64,000 nt of DNA from Planomicrobium soli (GCF_003014655.1 NZ_PYAT01000003.1:62001-126000); one strand, 5' to 3'; shown: positions 8,202 through 16,420, counted from the stretch's first letter. A program made the numbers and translations. Notes: generated by a model not told the origin, from the letters alone.

Positions 8202-9550
8202 GCGAGGGCCCCCTTTCTTTTGAAGATGCACAGTTGAGTCGGATGGCCGTGAAGCGCTTGTTCTTCCCCAATGCCGTGAAATTCCAAGTCGTATAGGTTC
8301 TGATGGTTCCGCTCTCCGCACCAAGCGGCAAATTCAGCACGGGTCCATTCAAATCGGTGATCAGCATGGCGGAACTGGTCTTCCATATCATACATTTCGT
8401 TATACTCGCGGTTTGGTGTTGAAACGACCAATGCGCCAGGCCGGTAGTCGTGCAAAATCGTATCGAGCGCTTTAGGAAGGCGCTGCTCATCAATGTGTTC
8501 AATCACTTCGCATAAGATGATGGCGTCTTTGCCCTTCAGGCGTTCGTCAAAATAAAACAGGGAACCCCATACAGTTTCCGGCATTACAAACTGCTCTTTT
8601 TCCCGGAGTTTATTGAATCGCTCCAGCGCTTTGAGCGCAGCAGACTCGGAAGGTTCAACAGCCAGGATTTCCTGGATTCCGTTGATGAATCCGAGCTTAG
8701 CTGTCAGCTTGCCTTCGCCAGACCCGAAATCAACGACGCTCTTCGGTTTCAGCCCCTCGAGCAGCTCGACAATTTTTTCATAGCGCAAATCGTTTAACCG
8801 CACTTTTTTCACCGGTTGCGCTTCTGTCGAAGAGGCTTCGGCAGGCTCCACCAAACTGTAAAGTTCTTTGAACCGCAACGCTTGCCGGTAGATAAAATCA
8901 CGGAGCGGATGCGAATCGAGCCAGCCTTCTCCGTAGCGTTCAAGCTTCTCGATTTCCTTCTCGTCAATAAAGTAGTGCTTGTAGTTATCGATGACCGGAA
9001 TCAAGACGAACAAATGCCGCAGCCCGTTTTGCAGCGTCTGCATGCCGGAAAGCGACAAGGTCCTGGCCGAACTCCGGTCTTTGAGATGGAAAGAATAGTC
9101 GATCTCAGGCCGGGAAATGGCCACTTCATAGCCCATCGGTTCAAAAAGATCTTTCAACTGTTGATCGGACAATGCAGACGCCACAGGACCGATTTCAAAG
9201 CGGAACGGAAAGCGATGGTCCACCCATTCGGCGTATTCTTCTTTCGGCAAGCCATTTAGCGCGGTGCCGAGCGCAGAACGGATCAGCGAAGTAAAGATGC
9301 TGCTGACGGCAAATTCCCGGTCGTTTATGTAATGAGTAATGTCATACGAGTTCGACTTGTTTTGGAGGAGTTCCAGCGGATCCGGCGTGACGAAAATCGT
9401 CGCATCCAGTTCTGTATCGGTGCACTTGCTGTAAAAAAATCGGACCAAATGGCCTTTTTGCTTTCGTTCGTATAGGTTGTTCGGGTTCTTTGCTAACAAA
9501 TAAGATATTGCTTTAACATTTTTTCCCGAAGCTTGAATCGTCAGTTGCAT
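8198..9550 (-). CDS. hen1: 3'-terminal RNA ribose 2'-O-methyltransferase Hen1
   Basis: SAM-dependent methyltransferase that marks the 3' end of damaged RNA before Pnkp seals it, so that a ribotoxin cannot recut the repaired tRNA. The 450-residue bacterial form has an N-terminal domain (about 1-235) that interacts with Pnkp and a C-terminal methyltransferase domain. The SAM motif DFGSGEG is at 274-280. The Mn-binding cluster of the Hen1 family is present as E348, E351, H352 and a later histidine (HADHRF, near 395-398). AAAGGAGTGCC precedes the ATG. First gene of a two-gene operon with pnkp. Confidence 0.95.
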   Translation of the reverse strand: MQLTIQASGKNVKAISYLLAKNPNNLYERKQKGHLVRFFYSKCTDTELDATIFVTPDPLELLQNKSNSYDITHYINDREFAVSSIFTSLIRSALGTALNGLPKEEYAEWVDHRFPFRFEIGPVASALSDQQLKDLFEPMGYEVAISRPEIDYSFHLKDRSSARTLSLSGMQTLQNGLRHLFVLIPVIDNYKHYFIDEKEIEKLERYGEGWLDSHPLRDFIYRQALRFKELYSLVEPAEASSTEAQPVKKVRLNDLRYEKIVELLEGLKPKSVVDFGSGEGKLTAKLGFINGIQEILAVEPSESAALKALERFNKLREKEQFVMPETVWGSLFYFDERLKGKDAIILCEVIEHIDEQRLPKALDTILHDYRPGALVVSTPNREYNEMYDMEDQFRHADHRFEWTRAEFAAWCGERNHQNLYDLEFHGIGEEQALHGHPTQLCIFKRKGALA

Positions 9551-9826
9551 CTATGGCACTCCTTTGAGGGTGAAATTAACAAAAATAGGATAATCTAAAT
9601 ATAGCATAGGTCCTATACAGGGATATATAGTATGAAAAATTAGTTTTCAGGAAAGAAAGAAGACCGTGCTGTTTGTTTACATAGGATAAGAAGGATAGGA
9701 AGAAACTTGCGAAGTGACAGAGCGGCTCGAGGAAGTTATACATGGAACCATTTTTCGTTTACATTGAAGAAGTCCTGAACAAGCATCCGGTAAGTATTTT
9801 GGGCACTGAAAATAAACACACTTCCC

Positions 9827-10441
9827 TTAAAAAACCCGAACAGCCTCAAATGCCTTGGCCACCACATACGTTTTTCCTAGCCGAAGAAGCTGCACAGGCT
9901 CAGTTGATTCACTCACCACCGTTTTTAAAGTGGTAGTACGCAATCCGTATTGCTCGAGAACGGCTTGATAAGCTTCGTTCAATACTTCTGGTGCGCAGGC
10001 AAACATCCCACTCTTACTAGAAAGCAATTCATCCAAATTCCGTACCAAACCATATTTAAAGTTAATATACTTTTCGAAAGGCAGTATTCTTTCTGTCAGC
10101 TCAATATGGCATAAGTATAAGGAGGCGATCAGCTCGTTAACTCTTTCATTCTCACCTTGAAAATACAATTCCGTAAACGGCTTATTGTAATCCCATAGAT
10201 AATAGTGATCGCTTCTCACTTCAAGTTCTTCGAAGCTGCAGGATTCCTTAGACTCAAAAAGGTATTCTTCATAATCTGTACATGTAATGGACCATTCCTG
10301 CAAAAGCTCGCCATCACCGTCTGAGAACACAGCACAAGTCAGGTGCAAATCATCTTCAACTCTGGAAAAACGGGTGAATTCCAAAGAAATATCGGTTTCG
10401 AACCTTTCTTCTGCGAGCGCTTTAATCATCTCTTTGACCAT
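9827..10441 (-). CDS. hypothetical protein
   Basis: 204 residues, soluble and acidic, no signal peptide, no membrane helix and no motif I recognise. It has a mixed alpha/beta look, with a central region YYLWDYNKPFTELYF. GAGAGGGGATACGT gives a clear ribosome binding site before the ATG. Last gene of a three-gene minus-strand group (10988-11818, 10498-10971, this one) with gaps of 16 and 56 bases, so probably cotranscribed. The group resembles the small unknown proteins that often accompany toxin/immunity systems, but nothing in the sequence proves that. Confidence 0.75.
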   Translation of the reverse strand: MVKEMIKALAEERFETDISLEFTRFSRVEDDLHLTCAVFSDGDGELLQEWSITCTDYEEYLFESKESCSFEELEVRSDHYYLWDYNKPFTELYFQGENERVNELIASLYLCHIELTERILPFEKYINFKYGLVRNLDELLSSKSGMFACAPEVLNEAYQAVLEQYGLRTTTLKTVVSESTEPVQLLRLGKTYVVAKAFEAVRVF

Positions 10442-10497
10442 ACGTATCCCCTCTCTTTCAATAAAAATTCCTGGAATCTAATTCCTGTTTATTCTAA

Positions 10498-10971
10498 TCA
10501 TTGATTCCAGCCGACATACCATGCATCTTCCGTAAATTCGTTCCAGTGCATAGTAAACCCTTCGGCATGCAGAATCAGCCCATGAAAGCCAATAGAAGAA
10601 TGATTTTTCGCGCCAAAAATATCATAGACATACACTGAATCAACTTTTTGTTCGGTAACGGTCAAAAATTCCATACCATCTAATTCATGAAGAGCAAGCG
10701 GCACTTTTTGATTTTCAATGTAGCCAATAGGGCGCATAATGCTGACGCCATGAAAAATAAGGTGGCAGGCATCGGTCGATTTAGCCACTGGATAAGGATT
10801 TAATGGATGCTCTTCTGATATGTATACAAATTCAAAATCAATGATAACCTTGTCCTTTTCCGCGTATATGCCGGTCGTTCGGCAATCATGAAAATTTAAA
10901 TGCTCGAAGTTTTTTTCTGTGGTTTTAAACTGCGCCTTCACTTTCTGCACCGCCTTTTTTCTAAAATCCAT
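10498..10971 (-). CDS. hypothetical protein
   Basis: 157 residues, soluble, no recognised domain. Notable features are LNFHDC near residue 25, several aromatic and histidine residues, and a C-terminal MHWNEFTEDAWYVGWN. The ribosome binding site is weak (AGGATTAG at long spacing), which suggests coupling to the gene 16 bases upstream. Middle gene of the three-gene group. No function can be assigned. Confidence 0.72.
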   Translation of the reverse strand: MDFRKKAVQKVKAQFKTTEKNFEHLNFHDCRTTGIYAEKDKVIIDFEFVYISEEHPLNPYPVAKSTDACHLIFHGVSIMRPIGYIENQKVPLALHELDGMEFLTVTEQKVDSVYVYDIFGAKNHSSIGFHGLILHAEGFTMHWNEFTEDAWYVGWNQ

Positions 10972-10987
10972 AGTTTCAAATCTAATC

Positions 10988-11818
10988 CTAGTAACGTTTT
11001 TCCTTTGAATTGTTTATGCAGGTCAACGTTACCTCATCGTCCGTAAACGAAATAAAATGGTTAGTTTCGCCAGGAGTTAGACCGCGTGTCCAGCCTTGCA
11101 GCTTTCCGGCCACTTGCGGTTTTTTCTTCCCTATTTCCCAGGCATAAAACTTGCCCGCCGCTTTATTGCTTTCAAAAAAATAACCGAAATTGCCTTTAAT
11201 GGACATGGAATCGGACCGGTGTATGCCTAATGGAGCTTTGTAGATTTTCGCTGTCTTTGATTCGCCGTTAACGTGAACTAACGGGAATTTTGAATAAGGC
11301 AAAATCCAGACAGAAGCTCCTTCGCCTTTTGCCAGGGCGTAACAATCGTCAATGATCGGACAGTTTGCCAAATCACTGTGATAGCGAAAAAGCACTTCTC
11401 CTGTAAAGTCAAACAGCACGAGGCCTTCTTCAGAGATGCCGCTGCCAAAAACACCTTCGTCAAAATAGCTGACCCAGATGCCTTCCAAGCCCACAACCAC
11501 ATCCTGGATGCCGTCTCCTGCGTGGAAAGACCCGGAAATTAAGCCGTCTCGATCCATAATAAAAGCATTCGCTTCTTCGTCCGCTCTGGAATTAATCACT
11601 AAGAAGCGGCTGGCATCTATCCGTCTGGCAATGGGATAAGTAAGGTTTAAGTTAAAGGGAATCGGATCTTCACCTTGTATACAAAAAAGGAACTTCTTGC
11701 CTTTTTTCAAAAGAATAAGCGATCCGTATGCATCGTTCCATTCAGCATCAACGATCGCATAATCCTGGTGTTCTTCAGGTTTTTCAAAAATTATTTTTTG
11801 GTGCAGCGAAACTTCCAT
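10988..11818 (-). CDS. hypothetical beta-rich protein
   Basis: 276 residues, soluble. The pattern of repeated short beta-strands with aromatic and glycine turns (for example FIMDRDGLISGSF and GLVLFDFTGEVLF) suggests a beta-propeller, but no family is recognised. TGGAGGAATAGCG is a strong ribosome binding site. First gene of the three-gene group. A perfect 13-bp inverted repeat lies in its upstream region (11849-11887) and may be a regulatory site. Confidence 0.75.
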   Translation of the reverse strand: MEVSLHQKIIFEKPEEHQDYAIVDAEWNDAYGSLILLKKGKKFLFCIQGEDPIPFNLNLTYPIARRIDASRFLVINSRADEEANAFIMDRDGLISGSFHAGDGIQDVVVGLEGIWVSYFDEGVFGSGISEEGLVLFDFTGEVLFRYHSDLANCPIIDDCYALAKGEGASVWILPYSKFPLVHVNGESKTAKIYKAPLGIHRSDSMSIKGNFGYFFESNKAAGKFYAWEIGKKKPQVAGKLQGWTRGLTPGETNHFISFTDDEVTLTCINNSKEKRY

Positions 11819-11848
11819 CGCTATTCCTCCAGATTTTGCAATATTGTT

Positions 11849-11887
11849 AGCCCTTTGCTTTTATCGTACCAAAGAAAGCAAAGGGCT
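11849..11887. repeat. 13-bp perfect inverted repeat upstream of 10988-11818
   Basis: Arms AGCCCTTTGCTTT and AAAGCAAAGGGCT with a 13-nt loop. Neither side has a T tract, so it is not a normal terminator; it sits 31 bases upstream of a start codon. Confidence 0.7.
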
Positions 11888-11931
11888 TATAGAACAAATA
11901 TCCGCTTACTTCACCACTAATCTGTCTAATC

Positions 11932-11961
11932 AAAAAAGCCAAGAGCTTCTGGTGAGCCCTT
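11932..11961 (-). terminator. intrinsic terminator of the PrdB-like gene
   Basis: Minus-strand stem AAGGGCT / AGCTCTT (one G-U pair), then GGC and a run of six T, a few bases after the stop codon at 11969. Confidence 0.8.
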
Positions 11962-11968
11962 AGCCGGT

Positions 11969-12739
11969 TTATAAGTCTTCTTTATACGCAATCCGCGAAC
12001 CAGCTGGCATTAAAGCAAGAGCCAGCAGCTGCTGTAAAACCTTTTTTCTTGTATCAAAATCGAATGGCTCTCCACATGGCCGGCCCATCTTAAACGGCAC
12101 ATGAAGCGTTCTTGGTGCTCCGACTTTATCGGTCACATCGGGAAAAAGTGAAATCATGGCAGTTGCAATGCCTATTTCTTCTAAAGCCCGGGCATACAGC
12201 CCGAGTACATTATGGCAAGATCCTCAGCCAGGCACCAGTAGAGCCACGTCAATGTTTTCGTTCCGGAAAAGTTCCACGACGACTGGTATCGCGTCCCGCT
12301 CGACTAATTCTGTGTCAAGAATCCCGCCGTTCAACCCGAGATTGGCTCCAGCCACCGCTCCGATTTCTCCTTCAGCCTCAAGCTCCCGCAACTGAGTGAT
12401 CGGAAAAACGATCGATGGATCGGTTTTTGCATACTTGGTATCGTAATAAATATGCGTCACCGTCAAATCGGTTTCTGCAGTATTTCCAGGCACGAGCCGG
12501 AACGTCGGATCGCCGGCTGGATTGTCCACATCAAACGGCGGATCGGATTTTAAATGAACGCCTGCAGTAGATACTAAAGCGACCGTGCATGCTGTGAGCG
12601 GTTTGGTGACGGTTGTTTCCGGGAGTTCTTCATTATTGTTTGTATGGCGCATCGTGAATTTCTGGTACACATCGGGAAAGTTGTTCGCAAACGTCCGGGA
12701 CAGCTTTGACTTGAGTCGGGTTTTCATTTTCAATAGCAT
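11969..12739 (-). CDS. PrdB/GrdB-type reductase with in-frame UGA (probable selenocysteine)
   Basis: 257 codons in one frame, interrupted only by TGA at 12226-12224 (codon 172). The segment reads LLVPG-U-GSCHNVLGLYA, placing UGA exactly where D-proline and glycine/betaine/sarcosine reductase B proteins carry selenocysteine in a U-x-x-C redox motif. Family signatures flank it: GVHLKSDPPFD, THIYYD, FPITQLRELEAEG upstream and LEEIGIATAMI downstream. A candidate bacterial SECIS hairpin lies 20 bases after the UGA (CGGGC stem, UGUAU loop). AAAGG precedes the ATG. Established: family members reduce D-proline or similar substrates in fermentation. Inference: here it is a stand-alone enzyme of unknown substrate. 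A conventional caller would split it at 12224. Sel machinery is not in the window. Confidence 0.82.
12189..12203 (-). promoter_or_regulatory. candidate bacterial SECIS element
   Basis: Minus-strand hairpin CGGGC-UGUAU-GCCCG beginning 20 bases 3' of the UGA; a further U-G pair can extend it. The loop G lies 27 bases after the UGA, within the spacing known for bacterial SECIS elements. Confidence 0.65.
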
Positions 12740-12835
12740 TCCGCCTTTCGAAAGGATTGATGAAACTTCTCTGTCTTATATTCGACCCGGACTTCTAATT
12801 TCCTTTGTGTCTGATCCGGTGGATTTAAAATCCTC

Positions 12836-12863
12836 TTGACTTCATAAAAAGCCATGGTAAGAT
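12836..12863 (+). promoter_or_regulatory. sigmaA promoter of the T-box/nhaC unit
   Basis: TTGACT at 12836-12841, a 16-bp spacer, and TAAGAT at 12858-12863, about 30 bases before the T-box leader begins. Confidence 0.7.
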
Positions 12864-12884
12864 TTAAAGCTATAAGCAACTATA

Positions 12885-13048
12885 CATACGTTGAAAGATG
12901 TTTTAGTAGTTCGATTGCCTGCAGCAGCCAGAGACTGAATGGACGGTGGAAATTCAGGCAGCAATCCGGACGAAGTACACCATCAGCTGTTTTCAACTTT
13001 CCAATGAGTGGACGGCCTTCAAGCTGTCAAATAGGGTGGTAACGCGGA
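12885..13048 (+). ncRNA. T-box leader of the nhaC-family transporter
   Basis: Contains the conserved T-box sequence AGGGTGGTAACGCGG (13033-13047), a stem I with AGUA (12905-12908) opposite GAA (12972-12974), and a terminator. After GAA the sequence is GUACACC. The usual register gives GUA (Val) followed by C; a one-base shift gives UAC (Tyr) followed by the expected purine. Tyr fits the known use of T-boxes on NhaC-type tyrosine transporters. This leader fills most of the 379-base gap between 12740 and 13118. Confidence 0.9.
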
Positions 13049-13095
13049 GAAAACCTTCGTCCCTTTTTTTAGGGATGATAGGTTTTCTTTTTGTT
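13049..13095 (+). terminator. T-box regulatory terminator
   Basis: GAAAACC / GGTTTTC outer stem with an inner TCCCT...AGGGA helix, followed by TTTTTG. It is alternative to the T-box antiterminator. Confidence 0.85.
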
Positions 13096-13118
13096 TTATA
13101 AATTAAGGGGGTTACATC

Positions 13119-14495
13119 ATGTTCCACATCAAATCGGTGATCACACCATCAGTAAAAGAGTCATTTCTTCTAGTAGTATTGATTGTAATTACAATCAGTG
13201 TCAGCTTGATTCAGTTTGGAGCTGTACCGCATCTGCCTATTTTATTCTCTATTCTTCTTCTGATCTGTTACGGCTTGGTTAAGGGGATTCCGTACCGAAA
13301 GCTCGAAAGCGGTTTGGTCCAAGGAGCGGGAGCGGGCATGAGTGCTGTGTTTCTGTTCTTCTTTATCGGCATTTTAATCAGTACGTGGATGATGAGCGGG
13401 ACCATTCCAACTCTCATCTATGCTGGGTTCCAACTTATCACGCCGCTTTTTTTCTTCGCGATTGTCTTTGTCGTTACCTCAATTGTCGGGTTGGCGATCG
13501 GCAGCTCGCTTACGACAGTTGCAACGGTCGGCGTTGCATTTGTTGGAATGGCCACTGTTCTTGATGTGTCGCTTGCCATTACAGCAGGTGCCATCGTTTC
13601 CGGCGCGTTTTTCGGAGATAAGATGTCGCCGGTATCGGATACGACAAACCTGGCTTCTTCTATCGTCAATGTGGACTTATTCACGCACATCCGCAATATG
13701 GGATGGACCACGATTCCGGCATTTATCCTTTCGTTTATTGTTTTTGCTGTTCTTTCACCGGATGTTGTTCTGAGTGATACTGAGAAGATCCAAGCTTTTC
13801 AAGACGGCCTTTTAGCTACCGGCACGATCCATTGGTATGCGCTATTGCCGCTTGTTTTATTGATCGTATTAACCGCCCTGAAAGTTCCGGCCATGATGAA
13901 TCTTGCGGCCAGCTCCATTCTGGCAATTGCACTTTCGTACCTGCACCAAACTTATAACTTAACTGAAGTGTTCGGCATGCTGTTTGGCGGCTACGTGTCA
14001 GAAACCGGGGTTACAGATGTAGACACGCTTCTAACCCGCGGTGGCCTTCAAAGCATGTTCTTCACCATCGGACTTGTGCTGCTTTCCCTAAGCATGGGCG
14101 GGCTGCTCTTTACACTGGGCATAATCCAAACCCTGTTAGGCAAAATCGAAAGCTTGTTGAAGAAAGTTTCTTCTGTTATTGCCGCTGCAGCAATGACCGC
14201 TATCGGCATCAATTTGTTGATCGGCGAACAATATTTGTCCATTCTATTGACCGGACAAGCGTTCCAAGGGCAGTTTGATAAAGTCGGCCTGGCCGGCAAA
14301 AACTTGAGCCGCGTTATGGAAGACGCGGGAACGGTGGTAAATCCGCTCGTGCCGTGGAGCGTTTGCGGTATCTTTATCACTTCCATGCTTGGCGTCTCGA
14401 CCTTGGACTACTTGCCGTTTGCCTTCTTCTGTTTGCTGTGCCCAATCTTGACTGTTGTGTTTGGCATTACCGGCAAAACGTTAACGTATAAATAA
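13119..14495 (+). CDS. NhaC-family transporter, probable amino-acid (tyrosine-type) carrier
   Basis: 458-residue polytopic membrane protein of the NhaC Na+/H+ antiporter superfamily with about 11-12 hydrophobic segments. The family block SGAFFGDKMSPVSDTTNLAS is present near residues 163-183. AAGGGGGTTACATC precedes the ATG. The T-box leader makes uncharged tRNA the inducing signal, which argues that it imports an amino acid in exchange for cations rather than serving pH homeostasis. T-box-linked NhaC proteins are predicted tyrosine transporters in other Firmicutes. The substrate is inference here. Confidence 0.88.
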   Translation: MFHIKSVITPSVKESFLLVVLIVITISVSLIQFGAVPHLPILFSILLLICYGLVKGIPYRKLESGLVQGAGAGMSAVFLFFFIGILISTWMMSGTIPTLIYAGFQLITPLFFFAIVFVVTSIVGLAIGSSLTTVATVGVAFVGMATVLDVSLAITAGAIVSGAFFGDKMSPVSDTTNLASSIVNVDLFTHIRNMGWTTIPAFILSFIVFAVLSPDVVLSDTEKIQAFQDGLLATGTIHWYALLPLVLLIVLTALKVPAMMNLAASSILAIALSYLHQTYNLTEVFGMLFGGYVSETGVTDVDTLLTRGGLQSMFFTIGLVLLSLSMGGLLFTLGIIQTLLGKIESLLKKVSSVIAAAAMTAIGINLLIGEQYLSILLTGQAFQGQFDKVGLAGKNLSRVMEDAGTVVNPLVPWSVCGIFITSMLGVSTLDYLPFAFFCLLCPILTVVFGITGKTLTYK

Positions 14496-14509
14496 ATACC
14501 TGCTGATTT

Positions 14510-14543
14510 AAAACTGCCTTTCCACTGGAAATGGCAGTTTTTT
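14510..14543 (+). terminator. intrinsic terminator of nhaC
   Basis: AAAACTGCC / GGCAGTTTT stem, extended by an inner TTCC/GGAA helix, then TT. Confidence 0.88.
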
Positions 14544-14604
14544 GTATAGCTTCATGTATAATAATGGAAAAAGTGTTCTTGAATTAACAAAGGGGGCAAC
14601 GAAC

Positions 14605-14853
14605 ATGCTGAGACTGATCGATTATTTGGCTGGAATTATAGAAGATCTGCTGTTTTGGATCGTGAAAGCATTCAGTTACTTTCTTGCTGGCGTGATCATT
14701 GTCGGTCTGCCGCTCTGTGGACTTGCTGCTTTGCTGGAATGGATCAGTTCAGCCTTTTTTAAGCATACTATTTCATTTAAAGAGAGCGGGGACTCGATAA
14801 AGGTCTCCGCCTTTTCATTTTTATGGAAACTTCTGCATTTTTATATCTTTTAA
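14605..14853 (+). CDS. small membrane protein
   Basis: 82 residues from the ATG at 14605, which is preceded by AAAGGGGGCAACGAAC; the longer frame from 14542 lies in the nhaC terminator and has no ribosome binding site. Two hydrophobic helices (about 8-28 and 30-52) are followed by a polar tail. A stable GC-rich hairpin with a T-rich tail (14786-14820) lies inside the last third of the frame. The C terminus may be read rarely, or the hairpin may be a terminator that trims transcripts. Function unknown. Confidence 0.6.
   Translation: MLRLIDYLAGIIEDLLFWIVKAFSYFLAGVIIVGLPLCGLAALLEWISSAFFKHTISFKESGDSIKVSAFSFLWKLLHFYIF
14786..14820 (+). terminator. hairpin with T-rich tail inside the 3' end of 14605-14853
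   Basis: GCGGGGAC / GTCTCCGC stem (one G-U) followed by CTTTTCATTT. It looks like a terminator but overlaps the open frame. Confidence 0.55.
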
Positions 14854-14940
14854 AGAACTTTTTCGCTCTGCACAATTTCTCCATAAGTTTCTATTAGGAT
14901 ATAATGAACTTAATTTAATATCTGAGAGGTCTACAAATAG

Positions 14941-16398
14941 ATGAAACTCAAACACTTGATAAGTGAACTTTCCATCAAAAATAAAATAGAAGAAAGTTTT
15001 CTGGACCAAACGGTTCGAGGCATTGCAGAGAACTCCTTGCTGGTAGAACAAGGCTTTGTCTTTATTGCAGTGAAAGGCGTTGTCCAAGATGGCCACCGCT
15101 ATATTCAACAAGCTGTTGAAAACGGGGCTTCTTTCATTATTGGGGAGCAAGAGGGAATTGATTTGCCCGTTCCTTATATCCGAGTTCAGGATAGCCGCAG
15201 AGCGCTAGGAAATATTGCGAAAATCTTTTACCGGAACCCGATCAAGGACAAACTGATGATCGGCATTACTGGAACGAATGGAAAAACAACCACAAGTTAC
15301 TTGTTAAAACATATTTTTGAAAGTGCCGGAAAATCTTGTGCAGTTCTTGGAACGATTCAGAATATCATAAATGGAGAAGCGTTTAACACTACCAATACAA
15401 CTCCCAGCTCACTGGTGGTGCATCAGCTATTGGCTGAAAGCGACGACGAAGTGGTCATTATGGAAGTGTCTTCCCACGGATTGGTTCAGCACCGGATCGA
15501 AGGAATTGATTTTGACTTTTGTCTGTTCACAAATCTTCATCATGAACATTTGGATTACCATGGTTCTTTGGGCAGCTATTTTCACGCAAAAGCGCTGTTG
15601 TTCAATCACTTAAAGCCAGATGGACAAGCCATTGTCAGTACAGATACGCTCTGGGGAACGAAACTCACCGATATTTTAAAAAGCAGAGGGATTCCGACGC
15701 TTGAAGTCGGAGAAAAGAAGAGCAGCCACTCGCAACAAACAATTTTTCACACTGGGAACTCGACGATCGAATTAGTGGAAGAAGCGATCCTTATCCCTTC
15801 CCCAATGGCCGGCATACACAACATGTACAATACATTGATGGCTTATACTACTGCAAAGGCAAGCGGTTTGGCTGCAAACGGGATAGTGGCTTCGCTCGCA
15901 TCTTTCAAAGGGGTAGCCGGCAGATTTGAAGTGTACACATTGCCGAATGGAGCCACTGTGATTATCGATTATGCCCATACGCCAGATGCCATTCTTCAGG
16001 TGTTATCGACAGCTAAGCAGTTAGGGGCCAAAAAGATTGTCCATATCTTCGGTTTCAGGGGCAACCGGGATCTCAGCAAAAGAAAAGAAATGCTGCTTGT
16101 CAGTTCCGATTTGAGTGACCAGTATATCCTTACACTGGATGACTTGAATTCCGTTCCCTTAGAAGATATGTTAGGCGAGTTGAAAAACTTAAATGATATC
16201 TTCGGCAACGAAAAAGGTCTAATCGTATCCGATCGGACGTTGGCCATAAAACTGGCGCTGGAATATAGCGAACCCGATGATTACGTTATAATCACCGGCA
16301 AAGGCCATGAAACCTACCAGCAGCATTACCGGATCCCTACACGCTCTGATCAGGAGACGGTCAATTACTTTTCAAAGGCGCAAACCCTCATTAATTGA
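14941..16398 (+). CDS. MurE-like UDP-MurNAc-dipeptide ligase, atypical
   Basis: 485-residue ATP-dependent Mur ligase. Domain 1 (about 20-100) binds the UDP sugar. The central ATPase domain has P-loop GTNGKTTT at 111-118, NTTNTTPSS near 150-157 and the lysine in SYFHAK (K217) that is carbamoylated in MurE. The C-terminal domain has DYAHTPDA and ITGKGHE. The amino-acid-selecting motif (DNPR for diaminopimelate, DDPA-like for lysine) reads DDLN at 400-403, so the added amino acid is not predictable. It is outside any dcw cluster. GAGAGG precedes the ATG. It is either the main MurE of a Lys-type wall or a paralogue with another substrate. Confidence 0.85.
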   Translation: MKLKHLISELSIKNKIEESFLDQTVRGIAENSLLVEQGFVFIAVKGVVQDGHRYIQQAVENGASFIIGEQEGIDLPVPYIRVQDSRRALGNIAKIFYRNPIKDKLMIGITGTNGKTTTSYLLKHIFESAGKSCAVLGTIQNIINGEAFNTTNTTPSSLVVHQLLAESDDEVVIMEVSSHGLVQHRIEGIDFDFCLFTNLHHEHLDYHGSLGSYFHAKALLFNHLKPDGQAIVSTDTLWGTKLTDILKSRGIPTLEVGEKKSSHSQQTIFHTGNSTIELVEEAILIPSPMAGIHNMYNTLMAYTTAKASGLAANGIVASLASFKGVAGRFEVYTLPNGATVIIDYAHTPDAILQVLSTAKQLGAKKIVHIFGFRGNRDLSKRKEMLLVSSDLSDQYILTLDDLNSVPLEDMLGELKNLNDIFGNEKGLIVSDRTLAIKLALEYSEPDDYVIITGKGHETYQQHYRIPTRSDQETVNYFSKAQTLIN

Positions 16399-16420
16399 CT
16401 ACTTTGTATTAAACAGAATA

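Noticed and set aside
9742..9936. 64-residue plus-strand ORF starting MEPFFVYIEEVL with an upstream GAGGAAG
   Set aside because: Its second half runs antisense through the end of the better supported gene 9827-10441 and loses protein-like composition; at best a remnant.
11849..11887. Intrinsic terminator
   Set aside because: No T run on either strand; the real terminator of the PrdB-like gene is at 11932-11961.
11969..12739. Reading the interrupted reductase as a pseudogene or two separate genes (12224-12739 and 11969-12157)
   Set aside because: Both parts are in the same frame, the only stop is UGA at the known Sec position, and a SECIS-like hairpin follows.
13119..14495. Calling the NhaC-family protein a pH-homeostasis Na+/H+ antiporter
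   Set aside because: T-box control by tRNA charging argues for amino-acid transport.
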